Source: Bacteroidota bacterium (lineage in GTDB: Bacteria; Bacteroidota; Bacteroidia; Bacteroidales; F082). Taken from it: DNA of 64,000 nucleotides. The notes under the pieces were generated by a model. The model did no database searches. It was given only the letters and a program-made list of their open reading frames with translations, and was not told where the DNA came from. A program made the position numbers and the translations under genes. Of the stretch, positions 9,102 to 17,408 are shown piece by piece (the stretch's first letter is position 1; every line of letters starts with the position of its first letter). The stretch lies in contig JAHJTC010000002.1 of the NCBI GenBank assembly GCA_018830105.1, forward strand, positions 19,237-83,236, in the 5' to 3' direction.

Positions 9102-9764
9102 ACTAATCACAGCTCCTTCTTCACATTTGATTATTCGTGCAGGAAATTTGTGAATCAGATTGTAATTGTGCGTAGCCATAAGCACTGCTTGCCCGGCTTC
9201 GCTGATACGTATCAGTAGCCTCATGATGTCGTTGGACGTTTCCGGATCCAGATTACCAGTAGGCTCATCAGCAAGTATGAGCAGGGGTTTGTTCAGCAAT
9301 GCCCTGGCGATGGAAACACGCTGTTGCTCGCCACCCGACAGCTGATGTGGCATTTTGTTGCGCTTCCCTTTTAAGCCTACCTCATCAAGAACCTCCATAA
9401 TGCGGCTGATGATGTCGGTTTTGTTTTTCCAGCCTGTGGCTTTGAGAACAAAAGCCAGGTTATCCTCAACGGAGCGATCAGAAAGCAACTGAAAATCCTG
9501 AAACACAATTCCTAACTTACGGCGCAGGTAGGGGATATCCTTTGACTTGAGCTTGCGCAAATCAAAACCTGCCACATTGGCCTGGCCGTCTTGTGCGGGC
9601 AATTCGGCATAGAGTGTTTTTAGCAATGAAGATTTACCACTCCCGGTTTTGCCAATAAGATAAACAAATTCACCGGTGTCAATCGTCAGGTTGACATTGG
9701 TTAATACCAGATTATTCTTTTGAAAAATAGAAAGTTGTGAAAGGTAAACTACCGAATCGTGCAT
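9081..9764 (-). CDS. ftsE: Cell-division ABC ATPase FtsE
   Basis: FtsE is the ATPase of FtsEX, which couples cytoplasmic ATP hydrolysis to activation of periplasmic peptidoglycan hydrolases during division. The Walker A is IGKTGSGKSS, the signature is LSGGEQQR and the Walker B is LILADEPTGNLD, the last typical of FtsE/LolD-type ATPases. The frame extends 28 codons upstream to a GTG, but the ATG at 9764 (MHDSVVYLSQ) gives a normal 227-residue protein and lies 21 bases after a good -7 element, so that start is chosen. No ftsX is adjacent. A LolD-like role cannot be fully excluded. Confidence 0.82.
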   Translation of the reverse strand: MHDSVVYLSQLSIFQKNNLVLTNVNLTIDTGEFVYLIGKTGSGKSSLLKTLYAELPAQDGQANVAGFDLRKLKSKDIPYLRRKLGIVFQDFQLLSDRSVEDNLAFVLKATGWKNKTDIISRIMEVLDEVGLKGKRNKMPHQLSGGEQQRVSIARALLNKPLLILADEPTGNLDPETSNDIMRLLIRISEAGQAVLMATHNYNLIHKFPARIIKCEEGAVISSSNQLD

Positions 9765-9785
9765 CGTTTTTTGTTTTGAAAACCT

Positions 9786-9793
9786 CAAAATTA
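9786..9793 (-). promoter_or_regulatory. -7 element for ftsE
   Basis: Minus-strand TAATTTTG fits TAnnTTTG and sits inside the longer open frame. This places transcription start after the upstream GTG and supports the ATG at 9764. Confidence 0.5.
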
Positions 9794-10083
9794 CATGATT
9801 TTTTCCAGCACAGGGCGTGTTGCAAACAGAAACCTCTGCTTTACCCAAAAAATACCTGAGCTATTAACCACTAAAAAATGGGTAGGGCAGGCTAAAGAGA
9901 ACTGAAATCTAACGGCTCAGGCATTTTTCTGCAAATAGCGACTAAAAGAAAAAGTTGATAGAATTATAAATGTCATTGAAGTTAAAAAATGCGCTATGTT
10001 TTTTTATTAACAGTTAGGTGATCCATCACCCAAATATTTTGTACTTTAGTCGCATTAAAAGTATTAATCTAACGTTTAATGTT
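9794..10083. other. Intergenic region between divergent ftsE and ilvE
   Basis: No coding region is supported here. TACTTTAG at 10042-10049 is a one-mismatch -7 candidate for ilvE. No RNA gene or repeat is seen. Confidence 0.4.
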
Positions 10084-11103
10084 ATGGAAAATATTGATTG
10101 GAAAAACCTTCCATTTGGTTATTATCCAACTGATTACAATGTTCGCTGTTATTTTCGTAACGGCAAATGGGGTGAGCTGGAAGTGAATTCGTCTGAATAT
10201 ATCAGCATTCACATGGCCGCCACTGCCTTGCATTATGGTCAGGAAGCCTTTGAAGGGATGAAAGCCTATCGTGGAAAAGATGGAAAGGTGAGGTTGTTTC
10301 GCTGGCAGGATAATGCCAAACGCATGCGGATGTCGGCTTCGGGTATTATGATGGAGAAAGTGCCTGAAGAGATGTTTTTTGCCGCCATTGACAAAGCTGT
10401 TCGTCTCAATGCCCGATTCATTCCGCCTTATGGCACCGGCGCTTCGCTTTACATCAGGCCTTTATTGTTTGGATCAGGACCACAGGTTGGCGTGAAACCC
10501 GCTAATGAGTACATGTTTGTGGTGTTCGTTACGCCGGTAGGGCCTTATTTTAAAGAAGGATTTAATCCGGTAGCAGTAGAGCTGGTTCACGATTATGACC
10601 GTGCTGCACCTCAGGGAACAGGCCACATCAAGGTGGGAGGCAATTATGCAGCCAGTTTGCGCCCTGCAGATCGTGCGCACAAGGATGGTTATAGCTCCGT
10701 ACTCTTTCTGGATGCGCGGGAGAAGAAATTTATTGACGAAGCAGGCCCGGCCAACTTTTTTGGTATTCGTGATGGAAAATATATCACACCAAAATCATGC
10801 ACCATTCTGCCTTCAATAACCAACAAAAGCCTTGAAGTGATTGCCGAAGATATCGGGCTCATTGTTGAGCGACGCCCTGTGCCTATCGAAGAGCTGGAGA
10901 CCTTTGAGGAAGCCGGAGCCTGCGGCACTGCTGCGATTATCTCGCCCTTTAAGGTAATAGTAGATCGGGAGTCGAAAAAAGAATACCACTATGGTGATAT
11001 TTCAGGCCCCTATTCAACCAAATTATACATTACGCTACGTGGAATTCAGGAAGGTGAGATTGAAGACAAACACGGCTGGACTACAGTGCTCGAAGGTCTT
11101 TAA
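10084..11103 (+). CDS. ilvE: Branched-chain amino acid aminotransferase
   Basis: IlvE is a class IV PLP aminotransferase that interconverts Leu, Ile and Val with their 2-oxo acids using glutamate. The frame opens at a GTG at 10018, but the ATG at 10084 (MENIDWKNLPFGYYPTDYN) matches the family start and gives 339 residues. The PLP-binding Lys lies in GHIKVGGNYAASL, and EAFEGMKAYRG, FLDAREKKFIDEAGPANFF and EAGACGTAAIISPF are family motifs. It is a single gene ended by a strong hairpin shared with convergent pyrF. Confidence 0.95.
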   Translation: MENIDWKNLPFGYYPTDYNVRCYFRNGKWGELEVNSSEYISIHMAATALHYGQEAFEGMKAYRGKDGKVRLFRWQDNAKRMRMSASGIMMEKVPEEMFFAAIDKAVRLNARFIPPYGTGASLYIRPLLFGSGPQVGVKPANEYMFVVFVTPVGPYFKEGFNPVAVELVHDYDRAAPQGTGHIKVGGNYAASLRPADRAHKDGYSSVLFLDAREKKFIDEAGPANFFGIRDGKYITPKSCTILPSITNKSLEVIAEDIGLIVERRPVPIEELETFEEAGACGTAAIISPFKVIVDRESKKEYHYGDISGPYSTKLYITLRGIQEGEIEDKHGWTTVLEGL

Positions 11104-11123
11104 TGAACCCAAAAAAACAGTTG

Positions 11124-11160
11124 AAAAACGTTTCGTTGGCTATCCGGCGAAACGTTTTTT
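11124..11160. terminator. Bidirectional terminator between ilvE and pyrF
   Basis: Inverted repeat AAAACGTTTCG / CGAAACGTTTT is flanked by an A-run on the left and a T-run on the right, so it can stop both convergent transcripts. The pyrF stop codon touches its right edge. Confidence 0.8.
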
Positions 11161-11993
11161 TATGACAACAGCTTATTTTTAATGAGTAACAGCTCCATTT
11201 GTTTTTGAAGGCTTTTGGCTTCGGCAGCAGCAGCTTCGGCGAAATCAGCACTGTTCGAAGCGTAAAGGATACTTCTGGAAGCATTAACAAGTAATCCCAC
11301 TTCAGTATTGAAGCCGGCCTTAGCTACCTCGGCGAGATTGCCTCCTTGCGCTCCTACACCGGGAACCAAAAAGAAATATTCAGGAGCAATTGTTCTGATT
11401 TTTCTTATCATAGCAGGTTGGGTAGCTCCGGCAACAAACATCAACTGATCACTATTCGCCCAGGAGCATGCTTTGCGGACTACTTCTTCGAAAAGCGTAT
11501 TTCCGTTTTCAAGTTTGAGGTGTTGAAAATCAGCTGATCCCGTGTTGGAAGTGAGTCCCAGCAGAATCACCCATTTATCCTCAAAACCCAGAAAGGGTTC
11601 CACAGAGTCATAACCCATATAAGGTGCTACAGTAATGGCATCAGCTTTTAACTGTTCGAAAAATGCACTGGCATAACGCCCTGATGTATTTCCGATATCA
11701 CCGCGTTTGGCATCGGCTATAACCAGCATTTCGGGATAAGTAGCTTTGATGTAGTGTATCGTTTTTTCGAGGTTTACCCAGCCCGATGCCCCTTCATTTT
11801 CGTAAAAAGCGGTATTTGGTTTATAGGCAACAGCATAAGGCGCTGTGGCATCGATGATACGTTTGTTGAATTGAAAAACTGCGTTTTCATCGTGGGTAAT
11901 GGCGTGAGGTATTTTGGCTGAATCAGTATCCAGCCCAACGCAAAGGAAAGAGCGTTTTCGTCTAATTTGTCCGACTAATTCCTTTTTATTCAT
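11160..11993 (-). CDS. pyrF: Orotidine 5'-phosphate decarboxylase
   Basis: PyrF decarboxylates OMP to UMP, the last step of de novo pyrimidine synthesis. It has 277 residues, the longer subtype of the family. The catalytic Asp-x-Lys-x-x-Asp array is seen in VIADAKRGDIGNTS, and the phosphate-binding C-terminal loop is around FLVPGVGAQGGNL. The N-terminus FLCVGLDTDSAKIP carries the conserved GLD. It is spaced three bases after prfA on the same strand, so the two are almost certainly co-transcribed. Confidence 0.95.
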   Translation of the reverse strand: MNKKELVGQIRRKRSFLCVGLDTDSAKIPHAITHDENAVFQFNKRIIDATAPYAVAYKPNTAFYENEGASGWVNLEKTIHYIKATYPEMLVIADAKRGDIGNTSGRYASAFFEQLKADAITVAPYMGYDSVEPFLGFEDKWVILLGLTSNTGSADFQHLKLENGNTLFEEVVRKACSWANSDQLMFVAGATQPAMIRKIRTIAPEYFFLVPGVGAQGGNLAEVAKAGFNTEVGLLVNASRSILYASNSADFAEAAAAEAKSLQKQMELLLIKNKLLS

Positions 11994-11996
11994 GGC

Positions 11997-13076
11997 CTAA
12001 TTGTCTAACTCAGTTTTCAAACGTTCAGCATTTTCAGCTATTTGCAGTTTTTCGATGATCTCGTCCAAATCCCCATCAATAATCGCTGACAGGTTGTATA
12101 AGGTCAGATTAATGCGATGGTCTGTAACACGACCTTGCGGCCAGTTATAGGTGCGAATCTTAGCTGAACGGTCGCCCGTGGAAACCATAGTTTTGCGCTT
12201 TGACGAAATCTCTTCAAGGTATTTGCTGTATTCTACTTCAAAAAGACGAGTCCGTAAAACCTTCATGGCTTTTGCCAGGTTTTTAAGCTGTGATTTTTCG
12301 TCCTGACAGGTCACCACAATGCCACTTGGGATATGGGTGAGACGGATGGCAGAATAGGTTGTATTTACCGATTGACCGCCCGGACCCGAAGAGCAGTAGG
12401 TGTCTTTGCGTATATCTTTATCGAGCAGCTCAATATCGAACTCCTCTGCTTCCGGAAGTACAACTACCGATGCGGCAGAGGTATGCACACGGCCCTGTGT
12501 TTCGGTTTTGGGCACGCGTTGCACACGGTGTACTCCCGACTCAAATTTCAATATGCCGTAAGCATTATTGCCTGTAACATTAAAAACAACTTCCTTAAAG
12601 CCTCCGGCAGTGCCTTCGTTCATGTCAACGACATCTGTTTTCCATCCTTTGGTTTCGCAGTATTTGATATACATACGGTACAAATCGCCGGCAAAAATAC
12701 TGGCTTCGTCGCCTCCGGTTCCTGCCCTAATCTCTACCACTGCATTTTTGTCGTCCTGTGGATCTTTCGGAATAAGCATGATACGGATATCTTCTTCCAG
12801 CTTTTCCTTGCGTGCCTGAAAAGTCTCCAGTTCTTCGCGGGCCATTTCCCTGAAATCTTCATCTTTTTCATTTTTGATGATTTCACGGGCATTTCCAATA
12901 TTTAAAACTACAGTTTTATATTCTGTAAATGCCTGTATAACAGGCTCTAAATCTTTGTAGTCCTTGTTGAGTTTAACATATCGCTTCATGTCTGCCATCA
13001 CGGCAGGATCGTTTAGCTGTTCACTCATTTCTTCCCAGCGACGGCGAATGGTTTCTAGTTTATCTATGATGTCCAC
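11997..13076 (-). CDS. prfA: Peptide chain release factor 1
   Basis: RF1 recognises UAA and UAG and releases the finished peptide. It has 359 residues. The GGQ catalytic motif is in [15 protein letters not shown]. The stop-codon recognition region is [15 protein letters not shown], with PKT in place of the proteobacterial PAT. The start is GTG at 13076: no ATG is nearby, [23 protein letters not shown] matches the family start, and a perfect -7 element lies 20 bases upstream. It is followed by pyrF. Confidence 0.95.
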   Translation of the reverse strand: MDIIDKLETIRRRWEEMSEQLNDPAVMADMKRYVKLNKDYKDLEPVIQAFTEYKTVVLNIGNAREIIKNEKDEDFREMAREELETFQARKEKLEEDIRIMLIPKDPQDDKNAVVEIRAGTGGDEASIFAGDLYRMYIKYCETKGWKTDVVDMNEGTAGGFKEVVFNVTGNNAYGILKFESGVHRVQRVPKTETQGRVHTSAASVVVLPEAEEFDIELLDKDIRKDTYCSSGPGGQSVNTTYSAIRLTHIPSGIVVTCQDEKSQLKNLAKAMKVLRTRLFEVEYSKYLEEISSKRKTMVSTGDRSAKIRTYNWPQGRVTDHRINLTLYNLSAIIDGDLDEIIEKLQIAENAERLKTELDN

Positions 13077-13095
13077 AATGCAAAATTTTGAATGG

Positions 13096-13103
13096 CAAAG
13101 GTA
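13096..13103 (-). promoter_or_regulatory. -7 element for prfA-pyrF
   Basis: Minus-strand TACCTTTG is an exact TAnnTTTG match, predicting a leader of about 13 bases before the GTG start. Confidence 0.5.
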
Positions 13104-13245
13104 AGGAATTTGAATGTAGGGATTTCAGCCTGTGATTTGTAATTTTACAATGCTGATTTTCGATATGATGTAGCGAGCCAATAAGCCTGCTGATAGCTAA
13201 AGAACACGGTGTTTTCCACCTGAGCAGCAAAATTTCAGCCCATTT

Positions 13246-14409
13246 TTAATAGTTAAAAGTCCCCACCATACTCTTAATAGTCAGTTTTTTATGAGCTGCC
13301 GATTCCACATGGCCAATGATTTGTGCATCCACCTTGAATTGTTTTGAAATTTCAATCATTTCCAGGGCAGATGCTTCGTCGGTATAAATTTCCATCCGGT
13401 GACCCATATTAAACACTTTGTACATCTCGTGCCAGTCAGTGCCCGATGACTGCTGTATCATTCGAAACAGGGGAGGGATATCGAACAACTGATCTTTAAC
13501 GATATGAAGATGCTTAACAAAATGCATCACCTTGGTTTGTGCGCCTCCGCTACAATGGATCAGACCATTGATTTTATGCCTGAATTCTTCTATAATGGGT
13601 TTTATCACAGGGGCGTAGGTTCTGGTAGGAGCCAGCACCAATTGCCCGGCATTTATGCCTTCAACCTCGGTTGGATCAGTTAGCCCGAATGGACCGCTAT
13701 ACACTAAATCCTCCGGTATTTGGGGGTCAAAACTTTCAGGATATTTTTTGGCCAGATAGTGGCTAAACACATCATGCCGGGCAGAAGTAAGCCCGTTGCT
13801 GCCCATACCACCATTGTAACAATCCTCGTAAGTTGCTTGCCCAAATGACGCCAGCCCCACAATCACATCTCCGGGCTGAATGTTGTTTTCAATCACCTGT
13901 GCACGCTTGATACGTGCGCTTACAGTGCTGTCAACGATAACGGTACGAACCAGATCGCCTACATCAGCCGTTTCACCTCCGGTGAGGTGAATGCCTATCC
14001 CCTGATTCCTTAGTTTTTCCAGAAATTTCTCAGTACCGTTGATCAATGCGGCCAACACCTCGCCGGGTATCAGGTTTTTGTTGCGGCCAATCGTAGAGGA
14101 TAAAAGCATGCCATCAGTAACTCCCACACACAGCAAATCATCGGTATTCATCACGATGGCATCCTGGGCAATACCTTCCCATACACTCAGGTCGCCTGTT
14201 TCTTTCCAGTAAAGATAGGCCAGGGCAGATTTTGTGCCTGCGCCATCTGCATGCATAATATTACAATAATCCGCATCATTGCCTAAAATGTCGGGAATGA
14301 TTTTGCAGAAGGCATTGGGGAAAATCCCCTTGTCCAGGTTTTTAATGGCTTTGTGTACATCTTCTTTGCCGGCCGAAACACCACGTTGCTGATAGCGCTG
14401 ATCACTCAT
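13246..14409 (-). CDS. purM: Phosphoribosylformylglycinamidine cyclo-ligase (AIR synthetase)
   Basis: PurM uses ATP to close the imidazole ring of FGAM, giving AIR, the fifth step of purine synthesis. It has 387 residues, the long form seen in Bacteroidota rather than the about 345-residue proteobacterial form. Motifs include YQQRGVSAGKED, MHADGAGTKSALAYLY, NTDDLLCVG, HLTGGETADVGDLV, and GLIHCSGGAQTKV near the C-terminal half. It starts two bases after the stop of the OmpA-family gene, so it is in the same transcript. Confidence 0.93.
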   Translation of the reverse strand: MSDQRYQQRGVSAGKEDVHKAIKNLDKGIFPNAFCKIIPDILGNDADYCNIMHADGAGTKSALAYLYWKETGDLSVWEGIAQDAIVMNTDDLLCVGVTDGMLLSSTIGRNKNLIPGEVLAALINGTEKFLEKLRNQGIGIHLTGGETADVGDLVRTVIVDSTVSARIKRAQVIENNIQPGDVIVGLASFGQATYEDCYNGGMGSNGLTSARHDVFSHYLAKKYPESFDPQIPEDLVYSGPFGLTDPTEVEGINAGQLVLAPTRTYAPVIKPIIEEFRHKINGLIHCSGGAQTKVMHFVKHLHIVKDQLFDIPPLFRMIQQSSGTDWHEMYKVFNMGHRMEIYTDEASALEMIEISKQFKVDAQIIGHVESAAHKKLTIKSMVGTFNY

Positions 14410-14411
14410 CC

Positions 14412-16862
14412 TTATTTGAATATCAGGGATTTTTTCTGTGTATTGAATTCAAAGGCGCCAAATTGATTTAGCAGAGCCTGGCCGAAAACAAAGTCGTAAC
14501 GGCTGTTGTGGAATACCGTTACTTCAACATTTTCGAGATTCCTGTTGGCTATCCTTAAGTTTTTAAATACGATAACAGCACGGTCTGCAATATTTCCTGC
14601 TTCCAATACCCGACTGATTTCGCCTTTGAAGTTATCTTTACTAATGATACCTTCGTTAAGCAGTTCAAGTGCTTTAGTTAGCGATATTGTTGGATCTGAA
14701 CCACTGTCATAGACAAAAGTTTCGGAATAACCTTCCAGGTTAAAGGGCACTACAAACAGGCCTGCCGAATTTTGCGTAAATGGAACCTGATTGTCTTCAG
14801 GGTTTAATCTGATGGCCACATTCTCACTGACCTGAGTACTCGGTTTTGGCACGAAATCTTTGCTAAGCACCTTGAATTCGGTACGCCTGTTTAACTGATG
14901 AGCAGCTTCTTTTTCTTCGTTGGATTCAAGTGATGAGATAAAATCTTCTGTAAGCTCAGCGCCTTCCTCAAAAGTATATCCATTAACAGTAGTGTTTTTA
15001 GTAAGTTTTCGTGGAATACGCTCACCATAACCTTTTGCAACAAGTCGTGCGCCATCGATACCTCTGAGAATTAAATAATCAACAACAGACTGAGCCCTGC
15101 GCTGCGATAGCACATCGTTACTTTCATCCGTATCCCTGCTATCGGTATGTGAAGCTAATTCTATCGTTATTGTTGGGTTTTCCTGCAAAGTTTCAATCAA
15201 TCCCTGTAGCGAATCTTCGTACTGCGGCTTGAGTTCCCAACGCGCCAAATCATAAAGAATATCAGGCAAAACAATGGGTTCTTCCGGTATGGGTTCCAAA
15301 TCAAAATCTTTGGTGATATCGCGGCTAAACTCAACTCCAACAGTAGTTTCAACCGCTGTGGCAGTAAAATAATTTTCTTTATCCACTACAATCTCATAGG
15401 TAGTATTTTTGTTTACCTGGCTATCGGAAAACAAATAATAACCCTTATCATTGGTTCGTGTGCTTACACTCATGCCATCTGAGCCAATAAGCTGAACCGT
15501 TGCTCCACTTACGAATTGCAGCGTTTTGATGTCCTTTACGGTGCCTTGTATGGTAAATAGGATGGGGGGTTCAATAAAGTAGAACAAATTATCTGTTCCC
15601 CGGATATTGTCGCGGTTACTGGCCAAAAAACCCCTTTCTTCGTCGGGATGAAACATGATGCTAAAATCATCTCCCGTTGAGTTGATGGGATATTTCAGGT
15701 TAACGGGTTTTGCCCAGTTTCCGGCCGTATCTGTTGTCGTCATAAAGATATCAAGACCTCCCATGCCGCCGTGTCCGTCAGAGGAGAAGTACAATGTAGT
15801 ATCGTTGCGCAAAAACGGGAAAATTTCATTGCCTTTGGTATTTACAACCGGACCGATATTCAGGGGACGCGAAAAAACCTGTGTTTTGTCGTCGCGCAAC
15901 GAAACCCAGATGTCTTTTTTTCCGAATCCACCTTTGCGTTCGGCGGCAAAATACATGATCAGTTCATTTTCACTTAATGTGGGATGACCTACGATATCGA
16001 GTGTATCAACACCGATGATATCCACTGGCACCGGCTCGCCCCAGTTGCGTCCGCTTCGGGCACTCACCATAATCTGGCAGCCGGAGATGCGTTTGGCTTT
16101 GTTGTTGCATCGGGTAAAATACAATTTGTTGAATGCACTATTCATAAAAGGTGCGCCTTCGTTGGCTTCGGTGTTTACAATCTCGTTTTCCTCGAGCAAG
16201 ACAGGTGCGCTCCATTCGTCTTTCCTGTCGATGCGTGAAGTGAAGAAGTCGCTAAAATCATCACCTGTGTAGCCATCTTTTTCTTTACCGGTAGCATTGT
16301 CACGTGTTGAGGTGAAGATTATTTCGTTAAAATTAGAACTTGCCCAGGTAACTCCAAAATCTGATTCTCGGGAGTTTAATTTCTTCATTTCGGTAAGTTC
16401 ATACTTCGATGGGTTTTCCATCCATTCTTTGACCAGAGCAGCTGTTTCAGCACCTAATTTTCCCCTTGGATCATCGGGAACGGCTTCGGTATAAAGCTCA
16501 TAATATTTAATGGCCTCATCAAATTTTTCATTGATTTTCAACACCTCTGCAAAATGCAAATACAGCTCGGGGTGAGTCAGCGGAAAGTCTGATCGCAAAA
16601 CCCTTTTATAAGTAGCTTCGGCACGTTTGTACAGTCCGGTAAGGCGGTAACATTCTGCCATTCTGTAACTTACACGCATGCGTTCTTCGGGGTATTTTTT
16701 TACCCTGTTGTAGGCTTTTTTGTAGCGTTCGGCTGCAATGGTGTATTGTTTTTTGTCGAAAGCTTCGTCTGCACTCTTCGTGGGGTTTCGTCGTTGAGCC
16801 CAGCTATTTGTGCTTATGCTGGCGAAAAGGATAAGAATAAGAATTCGAACTAGTATCTTCAT
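14412..16862 (-). CDS. OmpA-family envelope protein with TPR, PD40 and a retropepsin-like C-terminal domain
   Basis: This 816-residue exported protein has a signal peptide (ILVRILILILFASISTNSWAQ). TPR-like helices at about residues 25-140 are followed by WD40/PD40-type blades at about 155-420 (FTSTRDNATG, YFSSDGHGGMGGLDIF, FLASNRDN). A carboxypeptidase-regulatory-like fold covers about 440-520. An OmpA peptidoglycan-binding domain covers about 545-660 (HTDSRDTDESNDVLSQRRAQ, KGYGERIPR). This TPR-PD40-OmpA layout is common in Bacteroidota gliding and envelope proteins. Unusual is the last 130 residues: YDSGSDPTISL (DSG at 719-721) and FGQALLNQFG (793-802) have the layout of retropepsin-like aspartic proteases. 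It lies in a tatA-this-purM operon. Confidence 0.85.
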   Translation of the reverse strand: MKILVRILILILFASISTNSWAQRRNPTKSADEAFDKKQYTIAAERYKKAYNRVKKYPEERMRVSYRMAECYRLTGLYKRAEATYKRVLRSDFPLTHPELYLHFAEVLKINEKFDEAIKYYELYTEAVPDDPRGKLGAETAALVKEWMENPSKYELTEMKKLNSRESDFGVTWASSNFNEIIFTSTRDNATGKEKDGYTGDDFSDFFTSRIDRKDEWSAPVLLEENEIVNTEANEGAPFMNSAFNKLYFTRCNNKAKRISGCQIMVSARSGRNWGEPVPVDIIGVDTLDIVGHPTLSENELIMYFAAERKGGFGKKDIWVSLRDDKTQVFSRPLNIGPVVNTKGNEIFPFLRNDTTLYFSSDGHGGMGGLDIFMTTTDTAGNWAKPVNLKYPINSTGDDFSIMFHPDEERGFLASNRDNIRGTDNLFYFIEPPILFTIQGTVKDIKTLQFVSGATVQLIGSDGMSVSTRTNDKGYYLFSDSQVNKNTTYEIVVDKENYFTATAVETTVGVEFSRDITKDFDLEPIPEEPIVLPDILYDLARWELKPQYEDSLQGLIETLQENPTITIELASHTDSRDTDESNDVLSQRRAQSVVDYLILRGIDGARLVAKGYGERIPRKLTKNTTVNGYTFEEGAELTEDFISSLESNEEKEAAHQLNRRTEFKVLSKDFVPKPSTQVSENVAIRLNPEDNQVPFTQNSAGLFVVPFNLEGYSETFVYDSGSDPTISLTKALELLNEGIISKDNFKGEISRVLEAGNIADRAVIVFKNLRIANRNLENVEVTVFHNSRYDFVFGQALLNQFGAFEFNTQKKSLIFK

Positions 16863-16905
16863 GGGCGTTTAATGTCGGTAACTGCTATTAGAACGAAAAA
16901 AAGGA

Positions 16906-17241
16906 TTAATTATTGACAGCTGGTTTAGTTTCATTCTGATCGGCTTCGTCAGTGCTGCTTCCTTGTGCCACAGATTGCTCATCGGGAAGTGGTTGTATAA
17001 GGGGTTTGGCGTTCTTTTGCTTGCCGAGCTTGAAGTCCTCCACTTTGGTATCCCGCTCAATACGTTGAATTTCTTTGTTGATTTCATTCTTGAATCCCGA
17101 TGAGGCGCGCTTCATTTCATTGATGGTTTTGCCTAAAGTACGTGCCACTTCGGGTAGTTTTTTCGGGCCTAAAACAATGAAAAGCACCAACAAAAGCAGG
17201 AATATTTCGCCTGTTCCAAAATTAAAAAATAGCAGCATCAT
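16906..17241 (-). CDS. tatA: Sec-independent translocase subunit TatA/E
   Basis: TatA oligomerises to form the pore of the twin-arginine pathway for folded proteins. It has 111 residues. An N-terminal transmembrane helix (FGTGEIFLLLLVLFIVLGPKKLPE) ends in the characteristic FGPKKLP-like hinge, here VLGPKKLPE. An amphipathic helix (ARTLGKTINEMKRASSGF) and a low-complexity charged tail follow. No tatC is adjacent. It is the first gene of the run toward the OmpA-family gene and purM. ATG codons at 17241 and 17238 are equivalent start choices. Confidence 0.9.
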   Translation of the reverse strand: MMLLFFNFGTGEIFLLLLVLFIVLGPKKLPEVARTLGKTINEMKRASSGFKNEINKEIQRIERDTKVEDFKLGKQKNAKPLIQPLPDEQSVAQGSSTDEADQNETKPAVNN

Positions 17242-17349
17242 TAGAAATAATTTTCAGATGACAAAAATAGAAAATATAAGTACATCAAACGGTATTGTAA
17301 ATGTTTCCTGCCAAGAATTGATTTGCAGTGGTGGCTATTGTTATGTTTC

Positions 17350-17385
17350 AAAAAAAAACCGATCAAATTTGTTTGACCGGTTTTT
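17350..17385 (-). terminator. Terminator of secDF
   Basis: AAAACCGATCAAA / TTTGACCGGTTTT form a 13-bp stem with one mismatch and loop TTTG. On the minus strand the stem is followed by a run of Ts (plus-strand A-run at 17350-17358), 24 bases after the secDF stop. Confidence 0.85.
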
Positions 17386-17408
17386 AAAATATCAAGGAGC
17401 AAGGAAAA

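Noticed and set aside
10018..10083. N-terminal extension of ilvE from GTG 10018
   Set aside because: The extra 22 residues have no family match, and the ATG at 10084 gives the standard N-terminus.
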